A DNA stretch of 50,116 bases. Origin: DATATV01 sp035551355. GTDB taxonomy: Bacteria; Actinomycetota; Actinomycetes; Mycobacteriales; Pseudonocardiaceae. The stretch spans positions 1-50,116 of the forward strand of contig DASZNF010000072.1 of assembly GCA_035551355.1 (NCBI GenBank), given 5' to 3'. How positions within the stretch are numbered: the stretch's first letter is position 1; every line of letters begins with the position of its first letter. A program made the position numbers and the translations under genes. Positions 32,704 through 41,154 of the stretch are shown piece by piece. A model generated the notes under the pieces. It searched no databases. It was not told where the DNA came from and was given only the letters and a program-made list of their open reading frames with translations.

Positions 32704-33559
32704 TCTCGCCCCGGATGACCATCGTGTCCGCCTCGGCGAATCCGGCGGTCTCCGCGGCCCGCATGGTCCGCAGGTTGCCAAGGACCTCCGGCCGGCGCTG
32801 CACGTCCCGGCCGGTGAGCGCCAGATAGGCCACGAAAGCGAGGATCAGCACGGCCAGGATGGCGCTGACCACGCCGTCGCCCACGTTCAGGCCACCCGCA
32901 TCGCTGGGTTTGCCCAGCCAGTCGGCGATCGAGGCGCCCAGCGGGCGGGTGACCACGTAGGCGAACCAGAACGCGAAGATGGAATTCCAGCGCAGCCACC
33001 GGAAACCGGCCGCCGGAATGCAGATGATCACGGCGAACAGCACGATCGAACCGCCGTAGCCGAGGTTGAACGTGATCGCGGTCAGGTCGCCGGTCGCGGT
33101 GCCGAAGGCGAAGGTGGCGATCACCGCCAGCCAGTAGAAGATCTCCCGGCGGGTGCTGTCGATGCTGTGGATGGACAGGGTTTTCTCGGTGCGTTGCCAG
33201 ACGATGTAGATCGCGGCCAGCGCGATGCCGTACAGCGCGGCCGAAGCCAGATACGGCACGCCGAATCCGACGTGCAGCACGTCGGCGGCCATGGTGCCGA
33301 ACACGCCGACCATCACCACCGCGAACCAGTAGCTCCAGGCCGAGTAGCGGCGCATGTACAGCTGAATCCCCATCGCCACGACAAACCCGACAAAACCCAG
33401 TCCCACGGCCGGAATCGGGCCAAGCACCCGGACCAGATAGTCCGAAGTGGACTCACCGACCGCGGTGGACAGTCCCTTGATGATCCAGAAGAAGACCGTG
33501 ATCTCGGGGACTCGCAGGGCGCGCGCGGTGCTCGCCACGCGGCTCGGATTCGTCGCCAC
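32681..33559 (-). CDS. Multi-pass membrane protein with DUF347 repeats (COG4705)
   Basis: 292 residues from the GTG at 33559, with GAGAGG about 10 bases upstream. Four related units of two helices each (for example EITVFFWIIKGLSTAVGEST; EIFYWLAVIATFAFGTATGD; FAFWFAYVVTRPLGASIADW) fit the repeat of unknown function DUF347. It has about eight to ten spans. The conserved polar ESTSD, TATGD and RPLGAS segments within helices suggest transport, but no function is established. No operon partners. Confidence 0.85.
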   Translation of the reverse strand: MATNPSRVASTARALRVPEITVFFWIIKGLSTAVGESTSDYLVRVLGPIPAVGLGFVGFVVAMGIQLYMRRYSAWSYWFAVVMVGVFGTMAADVLHVGFGVPYLASAALYGIALAAIYIVWQRTEKTLSIHSIDSTRREIFYWLAVIATFAFGTATGDLTAITFNLGYGGSIVLFAVIICIPAAGFRWLRWNSIFAFWFAYVVTRPLGASIADWLGKPSDAGGLNVGDGVVSAILAVLILAFVAYLALTGRDVQRRPEVLGNLRTMRAAETAGFAEADTMVIRGEISDPRGR

Positions 33560-33716
33560 TGGGCCAACCTCTCCATGTTCCAACCGCGCGGCGCGCCGCC
33601 GGACATGACACAGCGCGGCAGCGCCCGGCCACCCTTGATTTCTACAACACCGTAGTAGCTGGGTGTGAGGTCGGAGTAAGCGCCCCGGCCGAACCGGGCA
33701 CCGCCGCACGTGGCCC

Positions 33717-33880
33717 TCACCACAGCCCGGGCACCAGCCGCTTGGTGCGAGCGCGACCCATGGCCAGCAGCACCACGCCCGCGTAGGACGGGTGGCGGAC
33801 CCAGCGGTACGGGCCGCGATCCACGATCGGCTGGTCGGCGTCGATCTCCACCGTGGTGCGGAACGACCGTCGACCACGGT
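33717..33880 (-). pseudogene. Remnant of an isoprenylcysteine carboxyl methyltransferase-like membrane protein
   Basis: The frame reads RGRRSFRTTVEIDADQPIVD then RGPYRWVRHPSYAGVVLLAM, the conserved C-terminal signature of bacterial ICMT/phospholipid-methyltransferase-like proteins (GPYRxVRHPxYxG). After about 12 further residues it ends at a stop in 33717-33719, and the preceding transmembrane helices are missing. It is a truncated fragment. Such enzymes methylate with SAM at the membrane. Confidence 0.6.
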
Positions 33881-34186
33881 GATCATGACCCCTGCTCCCT
33901 TCTGGAAAATCGGTTACCAGGAGTCTGGCGATCCGACCCGCCCGTCCACATCGACCGACCGGCCCGGATCGGCGGAGATCCGGCGGAGCGCGCGACCCAG
34001 CCGATCGACCGGGCCGGTCCACCAATCGGTTGATCTAGTCCACAGTGGACAGAGCAAGGTCAATTCTCCGAGGATCGGCGTATCGACGCCGGTGAATACG
34101 TCGTACGGACGATGCTGCTGGACCCCGCGGGCGGTTTCCTTCTACGGTGGTCGATGGCCTGTTCCACTCCTGCGAGAGGACCCGTC
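33881..34186. other. Intergenic region upstream of a P450 gene
   Basis: No gene is supported in these about 300 bases. They include GTCCAC-A-GTGGAC, a 13-bp palindrome at 34038-34050, about 137 bases ahead of the P450 start, which could be an operator. I see no confident -35/-10 pair. Confidence 0.35.
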
Positions 34187-35407
34187 ATGACGACCGCCCC
34201 GGGTCTCCCGGACATTCTGTCGCCCGCCTTCGCCGCGGACCCCTACTCGGCGTACACCGTGTTACGCGAGAACGCGCCGCTGTACTGGCATGAAGGAACC
34301 CAGAGCTACATCGTCTCCCGCTATCCGGACGTCGAACGCGCCTTCAAGGACCCGACCTTCACCACCGACAACTACGGCTGGCAACTGGAACCGGTGCACG
34401 GCCGGACAATCCTGCAGATGAGCGGCCGGGAACACTCGGTCCGCCGGGCACTGGTGGCTCCCGCGTTCCGGGGCGCGACGCTGCGCGAGAAGTTCGCACC
34501 GGTCATCGAGCGCAACGCCACCGACCTGATCGACACCTTCCGGCACACCGGCCGGGTGGAGCTGGTGCACGACTTCGCCCGCCGCTTCCCGATCAACGTG
34601 ATCGTGGACATGCTCGGTCTGGACAAGGCCGATCATGTGCGGTTTCAGGGTTGGTACACCGCGATCATCGCGTTCCTGGGCAACCTGAGCCAGGATCCGG
34701 AAGTCACCGCCGCCGGACTGCGCACGCACGACGAATTCGCCGAATACATGATCCCGGTGATCCAGCGCCGCCGGGAGAATCCGGGCGATGATCTGCTGTC
34801 CTCGCTGTGCTCGGCCGAGGTGGACGGCACCAGCATGAGCGACGAGGACATCAAGGCGTTCTGCAGTCTGCTTCTGGCCGCTGGTGGCGAGACCACGGAC
34901 AAGGCCGTGGCCAGCGTGTTCGCCAACCTGCTGCGCCATCCCGATCAATTGGCCGCGGTGCGGGCCGACCGCGACCTGATCCCCCGGGCGTTCGCCGAAA
35001 CCCTGCGCTACTCGCCGCCGGTGCACATGATCATGCGCCAGCCCGGTGAGGACGTGCCGGTGGCCGATGGCACCATTCCGGCCGGCAGCACTGTCACCTG
35101 CCTGATCGCCGCGGCCAACCGCGATCCGGACCGGTACGCCGAGCCGGACGAGTTCAACATCTTCCGCGACGATCTGGAGGTGACCACCGCGTTCAGCGCG
35201 GCGGCCAACCACCTGGCCTTCGCGCTGGGCCGGCATTTCTGCGTCGGCGCGCTGCTGGCCGAGAGCGAGGTGCTGGTGGGAACCAACCTGTTGCTGGACG
35301 CCATGCCGGACATGCGGCTGCGCCCGGGGTTCGTGCCGACAGAGCACGGCGTGTTCACCCGCGGCCCGGCCGAACTGCCGATCGAGTTCACGCCGAAATC
35401 CGGCTGA
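34187..35407 (+). CDS. Cytochrome P450 with intact motifs, convergent with the conservon
   Basis: 406 residues from the ATG at 34187 (GAGAGGA 7 bases upstream). I-helix AAGGETTDK with E235 and T236, K-helix E271-T-L-R274, and heme loop FALGRHFCVG with C352 are complete. The I-helix reads GGET instead of the usual GHET. In Streptomyces conservons a CYP157-type and a CYP154-type P450 often follow the GTPase on the same strand; here this second P450 is on the opposite strand, ending 45 bases from the conservon P450. A rare TTA codon is at 34262. Substrate unknown; no ferredoxin adjacent. Confidence 0.92.
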   Translation: MTTAPGLPDILSPAFAADPYSAYTVLRENAPLYWHEGTQSYIVSRYPDVERAFKDPTFTTDNYGWQLEPVHGRTILQMSGREHSVRRALVAPAFRGATLREKFAPVIERNATDLIDTFRHTGRVELVHDFARRFPINVIVDMLGLDKADHVRFQGWYTAIIAFLGNLSQDPEVTAAGLRTHDEFAEYMIPVIQRRRENPGDDLLSSLCSAEVDGTSMSDEDIKAFCSLLLAAGGETTDKAVASVFANLLRHPDQLAAVRADRDLIPRAFAETLRYSPPVHMIMRQPGEDVPVADGTIPAGSTVTCLIAAANRDPDRYAEPDEFNIFRDDLEVTTAFSAAANHLAFALGRHFCVGALLAESEVLVGTNLLLDAMPDMRLRPGFVPTEHGVFTRGPAELPIEFTPKSG

Positions 35408-35415
35408 CACCCCAT

Positions 35416-35444
35416 CCGGTGCGCTCCGTACGGGAGCGCACCGG
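35416..35444. terminator. Shared terminator between the convergent P450 genes
   Basis: CCGGTGCGCTCC (35416-35427) pairs perfectly with 35433-35444 over 12 bp around a 5-base loop, centred between the two stop codons. Confidence 0.75.
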
Positions 35445-35452
35445 AACGGTGC

Positions 35453-36706
35453 TCACACCGGGGTGAACCGCACCGGCAGTGAGTGCAGGCCACGCATCCA
35501 CACCGACTCGCGCCAGGCCAGATCCTCGGCCGGCACGGTCAGCTCCAGGTCCGGCAACCGGTCCAGCAGCACCTCGACCGCGCCCTGCGCGATCACTCCG
35601 GCCAGTTCCGGGGCCGGGTAGGGACAGCCGTGCTCGCCGTGCCCGAAGGACAGGTGCGCGCGGTTGCCCGTCTCCCCCGGGTCGCCGGCCGGATACACCT
35701 GCGGATCGGTGTTGGCCGCGGCCAGGCCGAGCACCAGCATGTCCCCGGCGGCGATGTGCTTGCCCGCCAGATTGGTGGCCCGCACCGCGAACCGGCCGAT
35801 GAAGTTCTGCGTCGGCGTGTCCTGCCAGAGCACCTGGGCCAGCGCCTGCCCGACGCTGCGCCGGCCGCCGGACAGGGTCACCGCGAACCGGGTGTCGGTG
35901 AGCATCAGCCGCAGCGTGTTGCCGATCCAGTTGGCGGTCGGCTGCTGCGCGGCGGCCAGCACCACCAGCAGGTCCTGCACCAGCTCCTCGTCGGTCAGCC
36001 CCGCCTGGTGCGCGATCAGCCGCGAGGGCACGTCCGAACCGGGCCGGGACCGCTTACGCGCCAACAGTTCCTGCATCCGCCCGGCCACCCGCATGTGCGC
36101 GGCCACCGCACCGTCGCCGCCGTCCAGCGACACAGTCAGGTCGGCGGTCAGCGCGCGGGCCTCGACGTCGTCGAGGCCGAGCAGCCTGGCCACCACCAGC
36201 GCGGGCACCGGGTGCGCGAAATCGGTCATCAGATCGACCTCGCCCGCCCCGGCGAACGCGTCGACCAGGCGGTCGGCCACCTGCTCGCACAGGAACTTCA
36301 GTTCGAGCCGGTCGACGTCGTCCAGTGCGTCGCTGACCGCACCGGCCCGCCGTTGGTGTTCCGGACCTTCGGTGAACATGAGCGAGGGCTGGTAGCCGAC
36401 GAACGGCAGCAGCGACCAGTTCTCCGGGGTCGCGTCCCAGCCGTTCCAGCGCTGGGTGTTGCGCGCGAACAGCTGCGGATTGCTTGATATGTAATAGATT
36501 TCCCGGTAGCCCAGCACCAGCCAGGCCGGCACGTCACCGTCCAGCAGGATGGGCGCCACCGGGCCGTACTCGCGGCGCAGATCCCGGTACAGCTGCGCCG
36601 GGTCGCGCTGGAATTCCGGACCGTACAAGCGAACCCGGTCGGAGTCGGCCTGTTCGCCGAGCACACCGGTGAAGGAAGTGCCGGTGCTGCCTTGAGGATC
36701 GGTCAT
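35453..36706 (-). CDS. Conservon cytochrome P450 lacking the ExxR motif (CYP157-like)
   Basis: 417 residues. The ATG at 36706 overlaps the GTPase stop by 4 bases (ATGA), so translation is coupled. The heme loop FGHGEHGCPYPA keeps the ligand C361. The K-helix reads QALAQVLWQDTP: the invariant Glu and Arg of ExxR are replaced by Q291 and W294. The I-helix AGxET is replaced by AAAQQPT. Loss of ExxR is a known trait of CYP157 P450s encoded in Streptomyces conservons. Whether it is a monooxygenase or acts as a partner of the G-protein-like complex is unknown. Confidence 0.88.
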   Translation of the reverse strand: MTDPQGSTGTSFTGVLGEQADSDRVRLYGPEFQRDPAQLYRDLRREYGPVAPILLDGDVPAWLVLGYREIYYISSNPQLFARNTQRWNGWDATPENWSLLPFVGYQPSLMFTEGPEHQRRAGAVSDALDDVDRLELKFLCEQVADRLVDAFAGAGEVDLMTDFAHPVPALVVARLLGLDDVEARALTADLTVSLDGGDGAVAAHMRVAGRMQELLARKRSRPGSDVPSRLIAHQAGLTDEELVQDLLVVLAAAQQPTANWIGNTLRLMLTDTRFAVTLSGGRRSVGQALAQVLWQDTPTQNFIGRFAVRATNLAGKHIAAGDMLVLGLAAANTDPQVYPAGDPGETGNRAHLSFGHGEHGCPYPAPELAGVIAQGAVEVLLDRLPDLELTVPAEDLAWRESVWMRGLHSLPVRFTPV

Positions 36707-37314
36707 GACACGGCCTCCCGCGCGGTGTGCAGGGCAAACAGGTGTTCCACCAGGGCGATCAGCACGTCCTTGCCGGAGCTGCGGTTCCGGGCGTCGCAGT
36801 CCACCAGCGGCACGTGCTCGCTCAGCTGTAACGCGCCACGCACATCGCCGAGGCTGTGCTGCTGCTCGCCGAAACAGTTGCGGGCCACGATGAACGGCGT
36901 GCCCCCGGCCTCCAGCCGGTCGATGGCGTAGAACGAGTCGTCCAGCCGGCGCGGGTCGACCAGCACCACCGCGCCGAGGCTGCCGCGGAACAACCGGTCC
37001 CACAGGAACCAGAACCGTTCCTGGCCGGGCGCGCCGAACAGGTAGAGCACCCGCTCGCTGGTCAGGCTGATGCGGCCGAAGTCGAAGGCCACGGTGGTGG
37101 TGGATTTGCCGGGCGCGTTGGCCGGATCGTCGATGCCCTCGCCCGCGCGGGTCATGGTTTCCTCGGTGCTCAGCGGCCGGATCTCGCTGACCGCCTGCAC
37201 CATGGTCGTCTTGCCCACCCCGAAACCGCCGATGATGACGATCTTCAGGCCCTCACGTGCGGTGCTGGCCAGGGTGGTCCGTCCGAGCGAATCAGAGTCT
37301 TTGGAGTCCATCAA
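36703..37314 (-). CDS. cvnD: Conservon GTPase (Ras-like ATP/GTP-binding protein)
   Basis: 203 residues. G1 is GGFGVGKTT, the switch II segment FGAPGQERFWFLW matches the conservon family (APGQ in place of the DTAGQ of Ras), and the usual NKxD is replaced by RNCF, also typical of CvnD. It overlaps the DUF742 gene by 23 bases. In the family, CvnA-CvnD form a membrane-linked complex likened to eukaryotic G-protein signalling, which influences development and secondary metabolism in Streptomyces. Confidence 0.92.
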   Translation of the reverse strand: MMDSKDSDSLGRTTLASTAREGLKIVIIGGFGVGKTTMVQAVSEIRPLSTEETMTRAGEGIDDPANAPGKSTTTVAFDFGRISLTSERVLYLFGAPGQERFWFLWDRLFRGSLGAVVLVDPRRLDDSFYAIDRLEAGGTPFIVARNCFGEQQHSLGDVRGALQLSEHVPLVDCDARNRSSGKDVLIALVEHLFALHTAREAVS

Positions 37315-37651
37315 GCACGTCCTGCAAGAGGTCGGGGGAAGGGAGCGGGTCGGTTGCCGGGCTCGTCGCGGGATGGCGCGCGGAGACCTTGCCGGCGTCC
37401 ATCAGGTCGCTGACCAGGATCTTGGTCACGCTGACCGGAAGCCCCATGCACGCGGCGATCTCCACCACCGCGGTGGGCTGGGCGCACAGTTCCAGGATCC
37501 GGCGGTACTCCGACTGCATGCCCGGTTCGGAGTCCGATTCGGTCACGATCAACGTGACCACGTCCAGGGTGTCCTGCTCGATGTGACTGCGGCCGAGGGT
37601 CAACGCATAGAGTCTGTCCGGGCTTTCGTTGTCCAGCGGACCCCGGATCAT
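37292..37651 (-). CDS. cvnC: Conservon DUF742 protein
   Basis: 119 residues, a winged-helix-like DUF742 domain (RILELCAQPTAVVEIAACMG then LPVSVTKILVSDLMDAG). It overlaps the roadblock gene by 4 bases and the GTPase gene by 23 bases, so all are one translationally coupled operon. Family members lie between the roadblock protein and the GTPase in every conservon; the biochemical role is not settled. Confidence 0.92.
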   Translation of the reverse strand: MIRGPLDNESPDRLYALTLGRSHIEQDTLDVVTLIVTESDSEPGMQSEYRRILELCAQPTAVVEIAACMGLPVSVTKILVSDLMDAGKVSARHPATSPATDPLPSPDLLQDVLDGLQRL

Positions 37652-38061
37652 CCCGGCTCACCTGTCCGGTCGCGTGGTTCGGCCACCAGGTTCTCGGCCA
37701 GCTGCTCGACCAGCTCGTGCATGTTGTGGCCGACCACGCCGGCATCGGCGTCGTCGTTGGTGATCACCGAGAGGTGGGCGCCCGCGCCCGCCTCGACGAT
37801 CAACAGCATGCCGCCGTCGAACTCGGTCATCGCGTGCCGCACGTCGCCACCGCCGCGGCCGAACTCCACCGAGGCCGCGCCGGACAGGCTGGCGATGCCC
37901 GAGGCGATCGCCGAGAGCTGGTCGGCCTTGTCCACGGTCAGTCCCGCGGTCCAGCACAGCTTCAGGCCGTCCCGGGACAACACCAGCGCGTGCACCGCAC
38001 CGGGAGTGCGGTCCAGCAGTTGTTGCAACAGCCAATCGAGACTCTGGTTGGTGGTCGTCAT
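37648..38061 (-). CDS. cvnB: Conservon roadblock/LC7-domain protein
   Basis: 137 residues with a complete roadblock/LC7 fold (LDWLLQQLLDRTPGAVHALV; GGGDVRHAMTEFDGGMLLIV). In bacteria such proteins act as GTPase partners, comparable to MglB with MglA. The ATG lies 101 bases downstream of cvnA. Confidence 0.93.
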   Translation of the reverse strand: MTTTNQSLDWLLQQLLDRTPGAVHALVLSRDGLKLCWTAGLTVDKADQLSAIASGIASLSGAASVEFGRGGGDVRHAMTEFDGGMLLIVEAGAGAHLSVITNDDADAGVVGHNMHELVEQLAENLVAEPRDRTGEPG

Positions 38062-38162
38062 GGGGATTGCGGGGCGGCTGCCCGGTTTGCGGGTCCGACC
38101 CCTGACTCCTTCCTGGTTTTTCCGGCCCGGACTCGGGGGTTCCGGACCGTTGTCGACGAGAG

Positions 38163-39878
38163 CTAGGCGTCCGGAGCGTCACCGGCCGGGCGCGGGCCGC
38201 CGTCCGCGCCACTGTGCTCCGGGCCGCCGCCTGCTCCCGCGTTGTCCGGGTTGTCCTGGGTGGCTTGGTTCTTCTCGTCCTCGGCCGCGTTTTCCGTTGC
38301 CGCACCGTCCTTCGACGCGGTGCGGGCCCGCTGGAACGCGCCGAACGCGGCACCCGGGTCGGTGCGCGGCTTGGCCGCCGTCTCGGCCGAGGTGGTCCGG
38401 GCGTTCTGCTCGGCCAGCGTGCGGCCGGGCTGGCGGCGGGCGAGCTGGTAGGGATGGTCCGGTGCGGGCGCTTCCGGCTCGGTTTTCTCCAGCGTGGCAA
38501 CGGAACCGGCCGGGGACCGGGTCGCGGTGGCCGCGACCAGCTCACCGCGCCGGGCGGGCAATGCGGGTGCGGGCTGCTGCGCCTCGGTGACCAGCCGGCG
38601 CGGGATCATCACCACCACACCGGTGCCGCCGCGCGCGGAGGGCCGGTAGGACACCTGCAGTTCGTGCTTGCGGGCCAGCTGGCCCACCACGGCCAGGCCG
38701 AGCCGGCTGCCGTTGACCGAGGACAGGTCGCCGGCCGGGGCCGCGATCGCCGCCTCGGCCCGGGCCAGCGCGCGCGGCATCATGCCGATGCCGCTGTCCT
38801 CGATGGCCACCACCACGCCCGCGTGCGCCTCCTCGACGTACACGTGCACCCGTTCGGTGGGCGGGGAGAACTGGGCCGCGTTGTCGATCAACTCGGCCAG
38901 CACGTGGATCACGGCTTCGGCGGCGTAGCCGACCACCGCGACCTCGACCGGGGCGTGCAACTGCACCCGGCGGTAGTCGTTGATCCGGCTCATCGCGCCG
39001 CGCAGGACGTTCTCCATCGCGATCGGCCGCGCCCAGCGCCGACCCGACCGCGCGCCGGTGAGCACCGCGATACTGTCGGCCAGCCGGCCGACCTGCGCGT
39101 TGTGGTGGTCGACCTCCAGCAGCCCGGCCAGCGTGCCCGGATCGGCGGTGTCCTCCATCTCCCGCAGCAGCGCCGCGGTGCTGGTGGTCTGCGCCTGCAT
39201 CCGGCTGGCCGCGCTGGCACACGCCGCCAGGGCGGCGGCCTTGGTCTGTTCGACCTTGCCCAGTTGCCGGGCCAGCACGGTCACCACTTCCAGGCCCCAC
39301 GGACTGATCCGGTCGATCTCGGCCAGCGCGGTGTCGGCCGAGGCGCCCTCGCCAAGTCGCGCCAGCAGCGTGGGCACCACCTGGTCGACGATGCGGCCGG
39401 CCTCGGCGTCGGTTTCCCGGCGGATGGCCCGCCGGTCGGCCTCGGCCAGGGCCCGGGTTTCGGCCAGCTGCCTGCGGAATCCGGTGCGCTCGGCCTCGGC
39501 CTGCTCGCGCGCGGACCGCAGCTGTTCGCGAGCCGCGGCCTTGGCCTCCTCGACCTGCCGGGCATGCCGGTCCAGCTCGGCGCGGGCCATGTCGCCCGCG
39601 GCCAGCACCCGGTTGTCGGCCTCGACCCGCGCCCGGTTCAACTCGGCGCGCAGCTCGCGCACGCCGACGTAACCGAACACGGCCAGCGCGCAGGCCGCGG
39701 ACAACAGCAACGCCGCGGCACTCAGGAACCAGGCCATCGTTCCCCGAAACGAGGCCGGCGCGAGCGCCGCGACAATCCAGCAGGCGACGCCGCTGACCAC
39801 AATGGCAGCCACGAAGACCACGATCGCCGCCCGGACCCGGGACGACGATTCCCGGTCAGAGATGACGTGCTCGGACAT
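38163..39878 (-). CDS. cvnA: Conservon sensor histidine kinase-like membrane protein
   Basis: 571 residues. Two membrane helices near the N-terminus (about 16-40 and 48-72; IVVFVAAIVVSGVACWIVAA) are followed by a long charged coiled coil (about 75-170). Next come a dimerisation-like region and a HATPase_c domain (about 300-415) with LAELIDNAAQFSPP (N box) and AIEDSGIGM (G1 box). The typical H-box histidine region is not clear, as in other CvnA proteins. The last about 130 residues are low-complexity and acidic/Ala-rich. AGGGG precedes the ATG. It starts the conservon operon. Confidence 0.9.
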   Translation of the reverse strand: MSEHVISDRESSSRVRAAIVVFVAAIVVSGVACWIVAALAPASFRGTMAWFLSAAALLLSAACALAVFGYVGVRELRAELNRARVEADNRVLAAGDMARAELDRHARQVEEAKAAAREQLRSAREQAEAERTGFRRQLAETRALAEADRRAIRRETDAEAGRIVDQVVPTLLARLGEGASADTALAEIDRISPWGLEVVTVLARQLGKVEQTKAAALAACASAASRMQAQTTSTAALLREMEDTADPGTLAGLLEVDHHNAQVGRLADSIAVLTGARSGRRWARPIAMENVLRGAMSRINDYRRVQLHAPVEVAVVGYAAEAVIHVLAELIDNAAQFSPPTERVHVYVEEAHAGVVVAIEDSGIGMMPRALARAEAAIAAPAGDLSSVNGSRLGLAVVGQLARKHELQVSYRPSARGGTGVVVMIPRRLVTEAQQPAPALPARRGELVAATATRSPAGSVATLEKTEPEAPAPDHPYQLARRQPGRTLAEQNARTTSAETAAKPRTDPGAAFGAFQRARTASKDGAATENAAEDEKNQATQDNPDNAGAGGGPEHSGADGGPRPAGDAPDA

Positions 39879-40235
39879 TCACTGCACCCCTAGGGAAATC
39901 TCGGTTCCCGAGGGCCGACCGGACGGGTCGGCACCCGCGGGAAGTGCGGACCGCGACCGGGTGGTCGAGCGGGGCGCCCGGCGCGGCTGGGGACGGAGAC
40001 ACGACACGACCCAAGGAATGTACTCACCGTGCTACCAGGCGTGAACCCCGGCTCGCCCATCCAGCCGAGAACGCATCCGGCCGCACGGCGCAGCGACCGT
40101 CCCCACCTCCGTGACCTCCGGTTTCGTTTTCGGATGTCAACGACGGTGCGATTAACAGAACACGCATACTATTTGCGGGGAACCATCCAGCACCGGACCG
40201 CCACAATCCGTGACCGGCAGTTCGCAAGGCGGCGA
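39879..40235. other. Intergenic region upstream of the conservon
   Basis: About 350 bases without a gene that I can support. The segment near 40130-40180 is unusually AT-rich for this window and contains minus-strand TTGACA (40136-40141), but no -10 at a proper distance is convincing. It should hold the conservon promoter. Confidence 0.4.
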
Positions 40236-40994
40236 TCAATCGGCCGTGCTGGCCTTGGTGACGAATTCCTCGGCGACCTCGCGCAGTTTCCGGTTGCGCC
40301 GCTGGGAATCCTCGACCAGCACGTCGAACGCGGCGGCCGCGTCGATCCGCCGGGCGGCCATGATGATCCCCTTGGCCTGGTCGATCACCGCGCGGGAGGT
40401 CAGCGCGTCGCGCAGCTGATCGACACGCGAGCGGGCCAGCAGCCCGCGGTTCTCGGCCTGCAACGCCGCCTCGGCCGCGGTGGTGTAGAGCTCCAGCACC
40501 GCTTTGTCCAGTTCCCGGTAGCCGTGCGGCTTCTCGCCGTAGAGGTTCAGCGAGCCGTGGTACTTGCTGTCGATGTACAGCGGCGCGGCCAGCACGCTGC
40601 TGATGCCCCGCTCGCTCGCGGCCGCGCAGAACACCGGCCAGCGCTCCATCTCCTCGGCCAGGTGCACCCGCACCACCTCGCCGTCCTGGGCTGCCCGCAG
40701 GCACGGCCCCTGGCCCACCGAGTGCTGCACGCCGTCCAGTTCGTGGGCCAGATCGTGGGTGGCCGCAACGGTGCGCAGCCCATCGTCGCCCGCGCGCAGG
40801 ATCACGCTGGCCGCCTCGGCCCCGGGCACCGCGTACAGCGCCTGCCGGCACAGCCGGGCCAGCACCACGGCCAGCTCCTCCTGGCTGGCCAGATCCTGCC
40901 CGAGGTTCTCCAGCGCGCCGGTCACCTCGTCCAGCTGGCGCACCACGCTCGCTTCGTGCTGGGTGCTGTCCTGCTCCTGCGACTGTCCGGCCAT
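40236..40994 (-). CDS. GAF-ANTAR RNA-binding antiterminator
   Basis: 252 residues from the ATG at 40994 (GGGAGAGGA upstream). A GAF domain (about 40-170; GQGPCLRAAQDGEVVRVHLA) is followed by a C-terminal ANTAR domain (about 185-240; LTSRAVIDQAKGIIMAARRI). ANTAR proteins bind paired hexaloop hairpins in nascent RNA to prevent termination, with the GAF domain as ligand or redox sensor. It has no cotranscribed target visible. It stands alone between the GH92 gene and the conservon. Confidence 0.92.
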   Translation of the reverse strand: MAGQSQEQDSTQHEASVVRQLDEVTGALENLGQDLASQEELAVVLARLCRQALYAVPGAEAASVILRAGDDGLRTVAATHDLAHELDGVQHSVGQGPCLRAAQDGEVVRVHLAEEMERWPVFCAAASERGISSVLAAPLYIDSKYHGSLNLYGEKPHGYRELDKAVLELYTTAAEAALQAENRGLLARSRVDQLRDALTSRAVIDQAKGIIMAARRIDAAAAFDVLVEDSQRRNRKLREVAEEFVTKASTAD

Positions 40995-41094
40995 GGCGGT
41001 GATCCTCTCCCGATCCGCGGTACGCCGCATCCGGCACCCCGGCCGACCAGGGATACGCCGCCCACGATGCCACCGTCGCGCCCGGTTGACACGG

Positions 41095-41124
41095 GACGGG
41101 ACCGGAGTCACCTCCGGTCCCGTC
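41095..41124 (-). terminator. Terminator of the GH92 gene
   Basis: GACGGGACCGGAG (41095-41107) pairs perfectly with 41112-41124 over 13 bp, with the loop TCAC, 30 bases downstream of the minus-strand GH92 stop. Confidence 0.75.
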
Positions 41125-41154
41125 CGCGGTCTGCCCGGCTGCCCGGTTGTCCGC

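Noticed and set aside
34038..34050. GTCCAC-A-GTGGAC as a fourth member of the glycan regulon
   Set aside because: It differs from TGACAACGTTGTCA in sequence and lies far from the P450 start; listed only as a possible local site.
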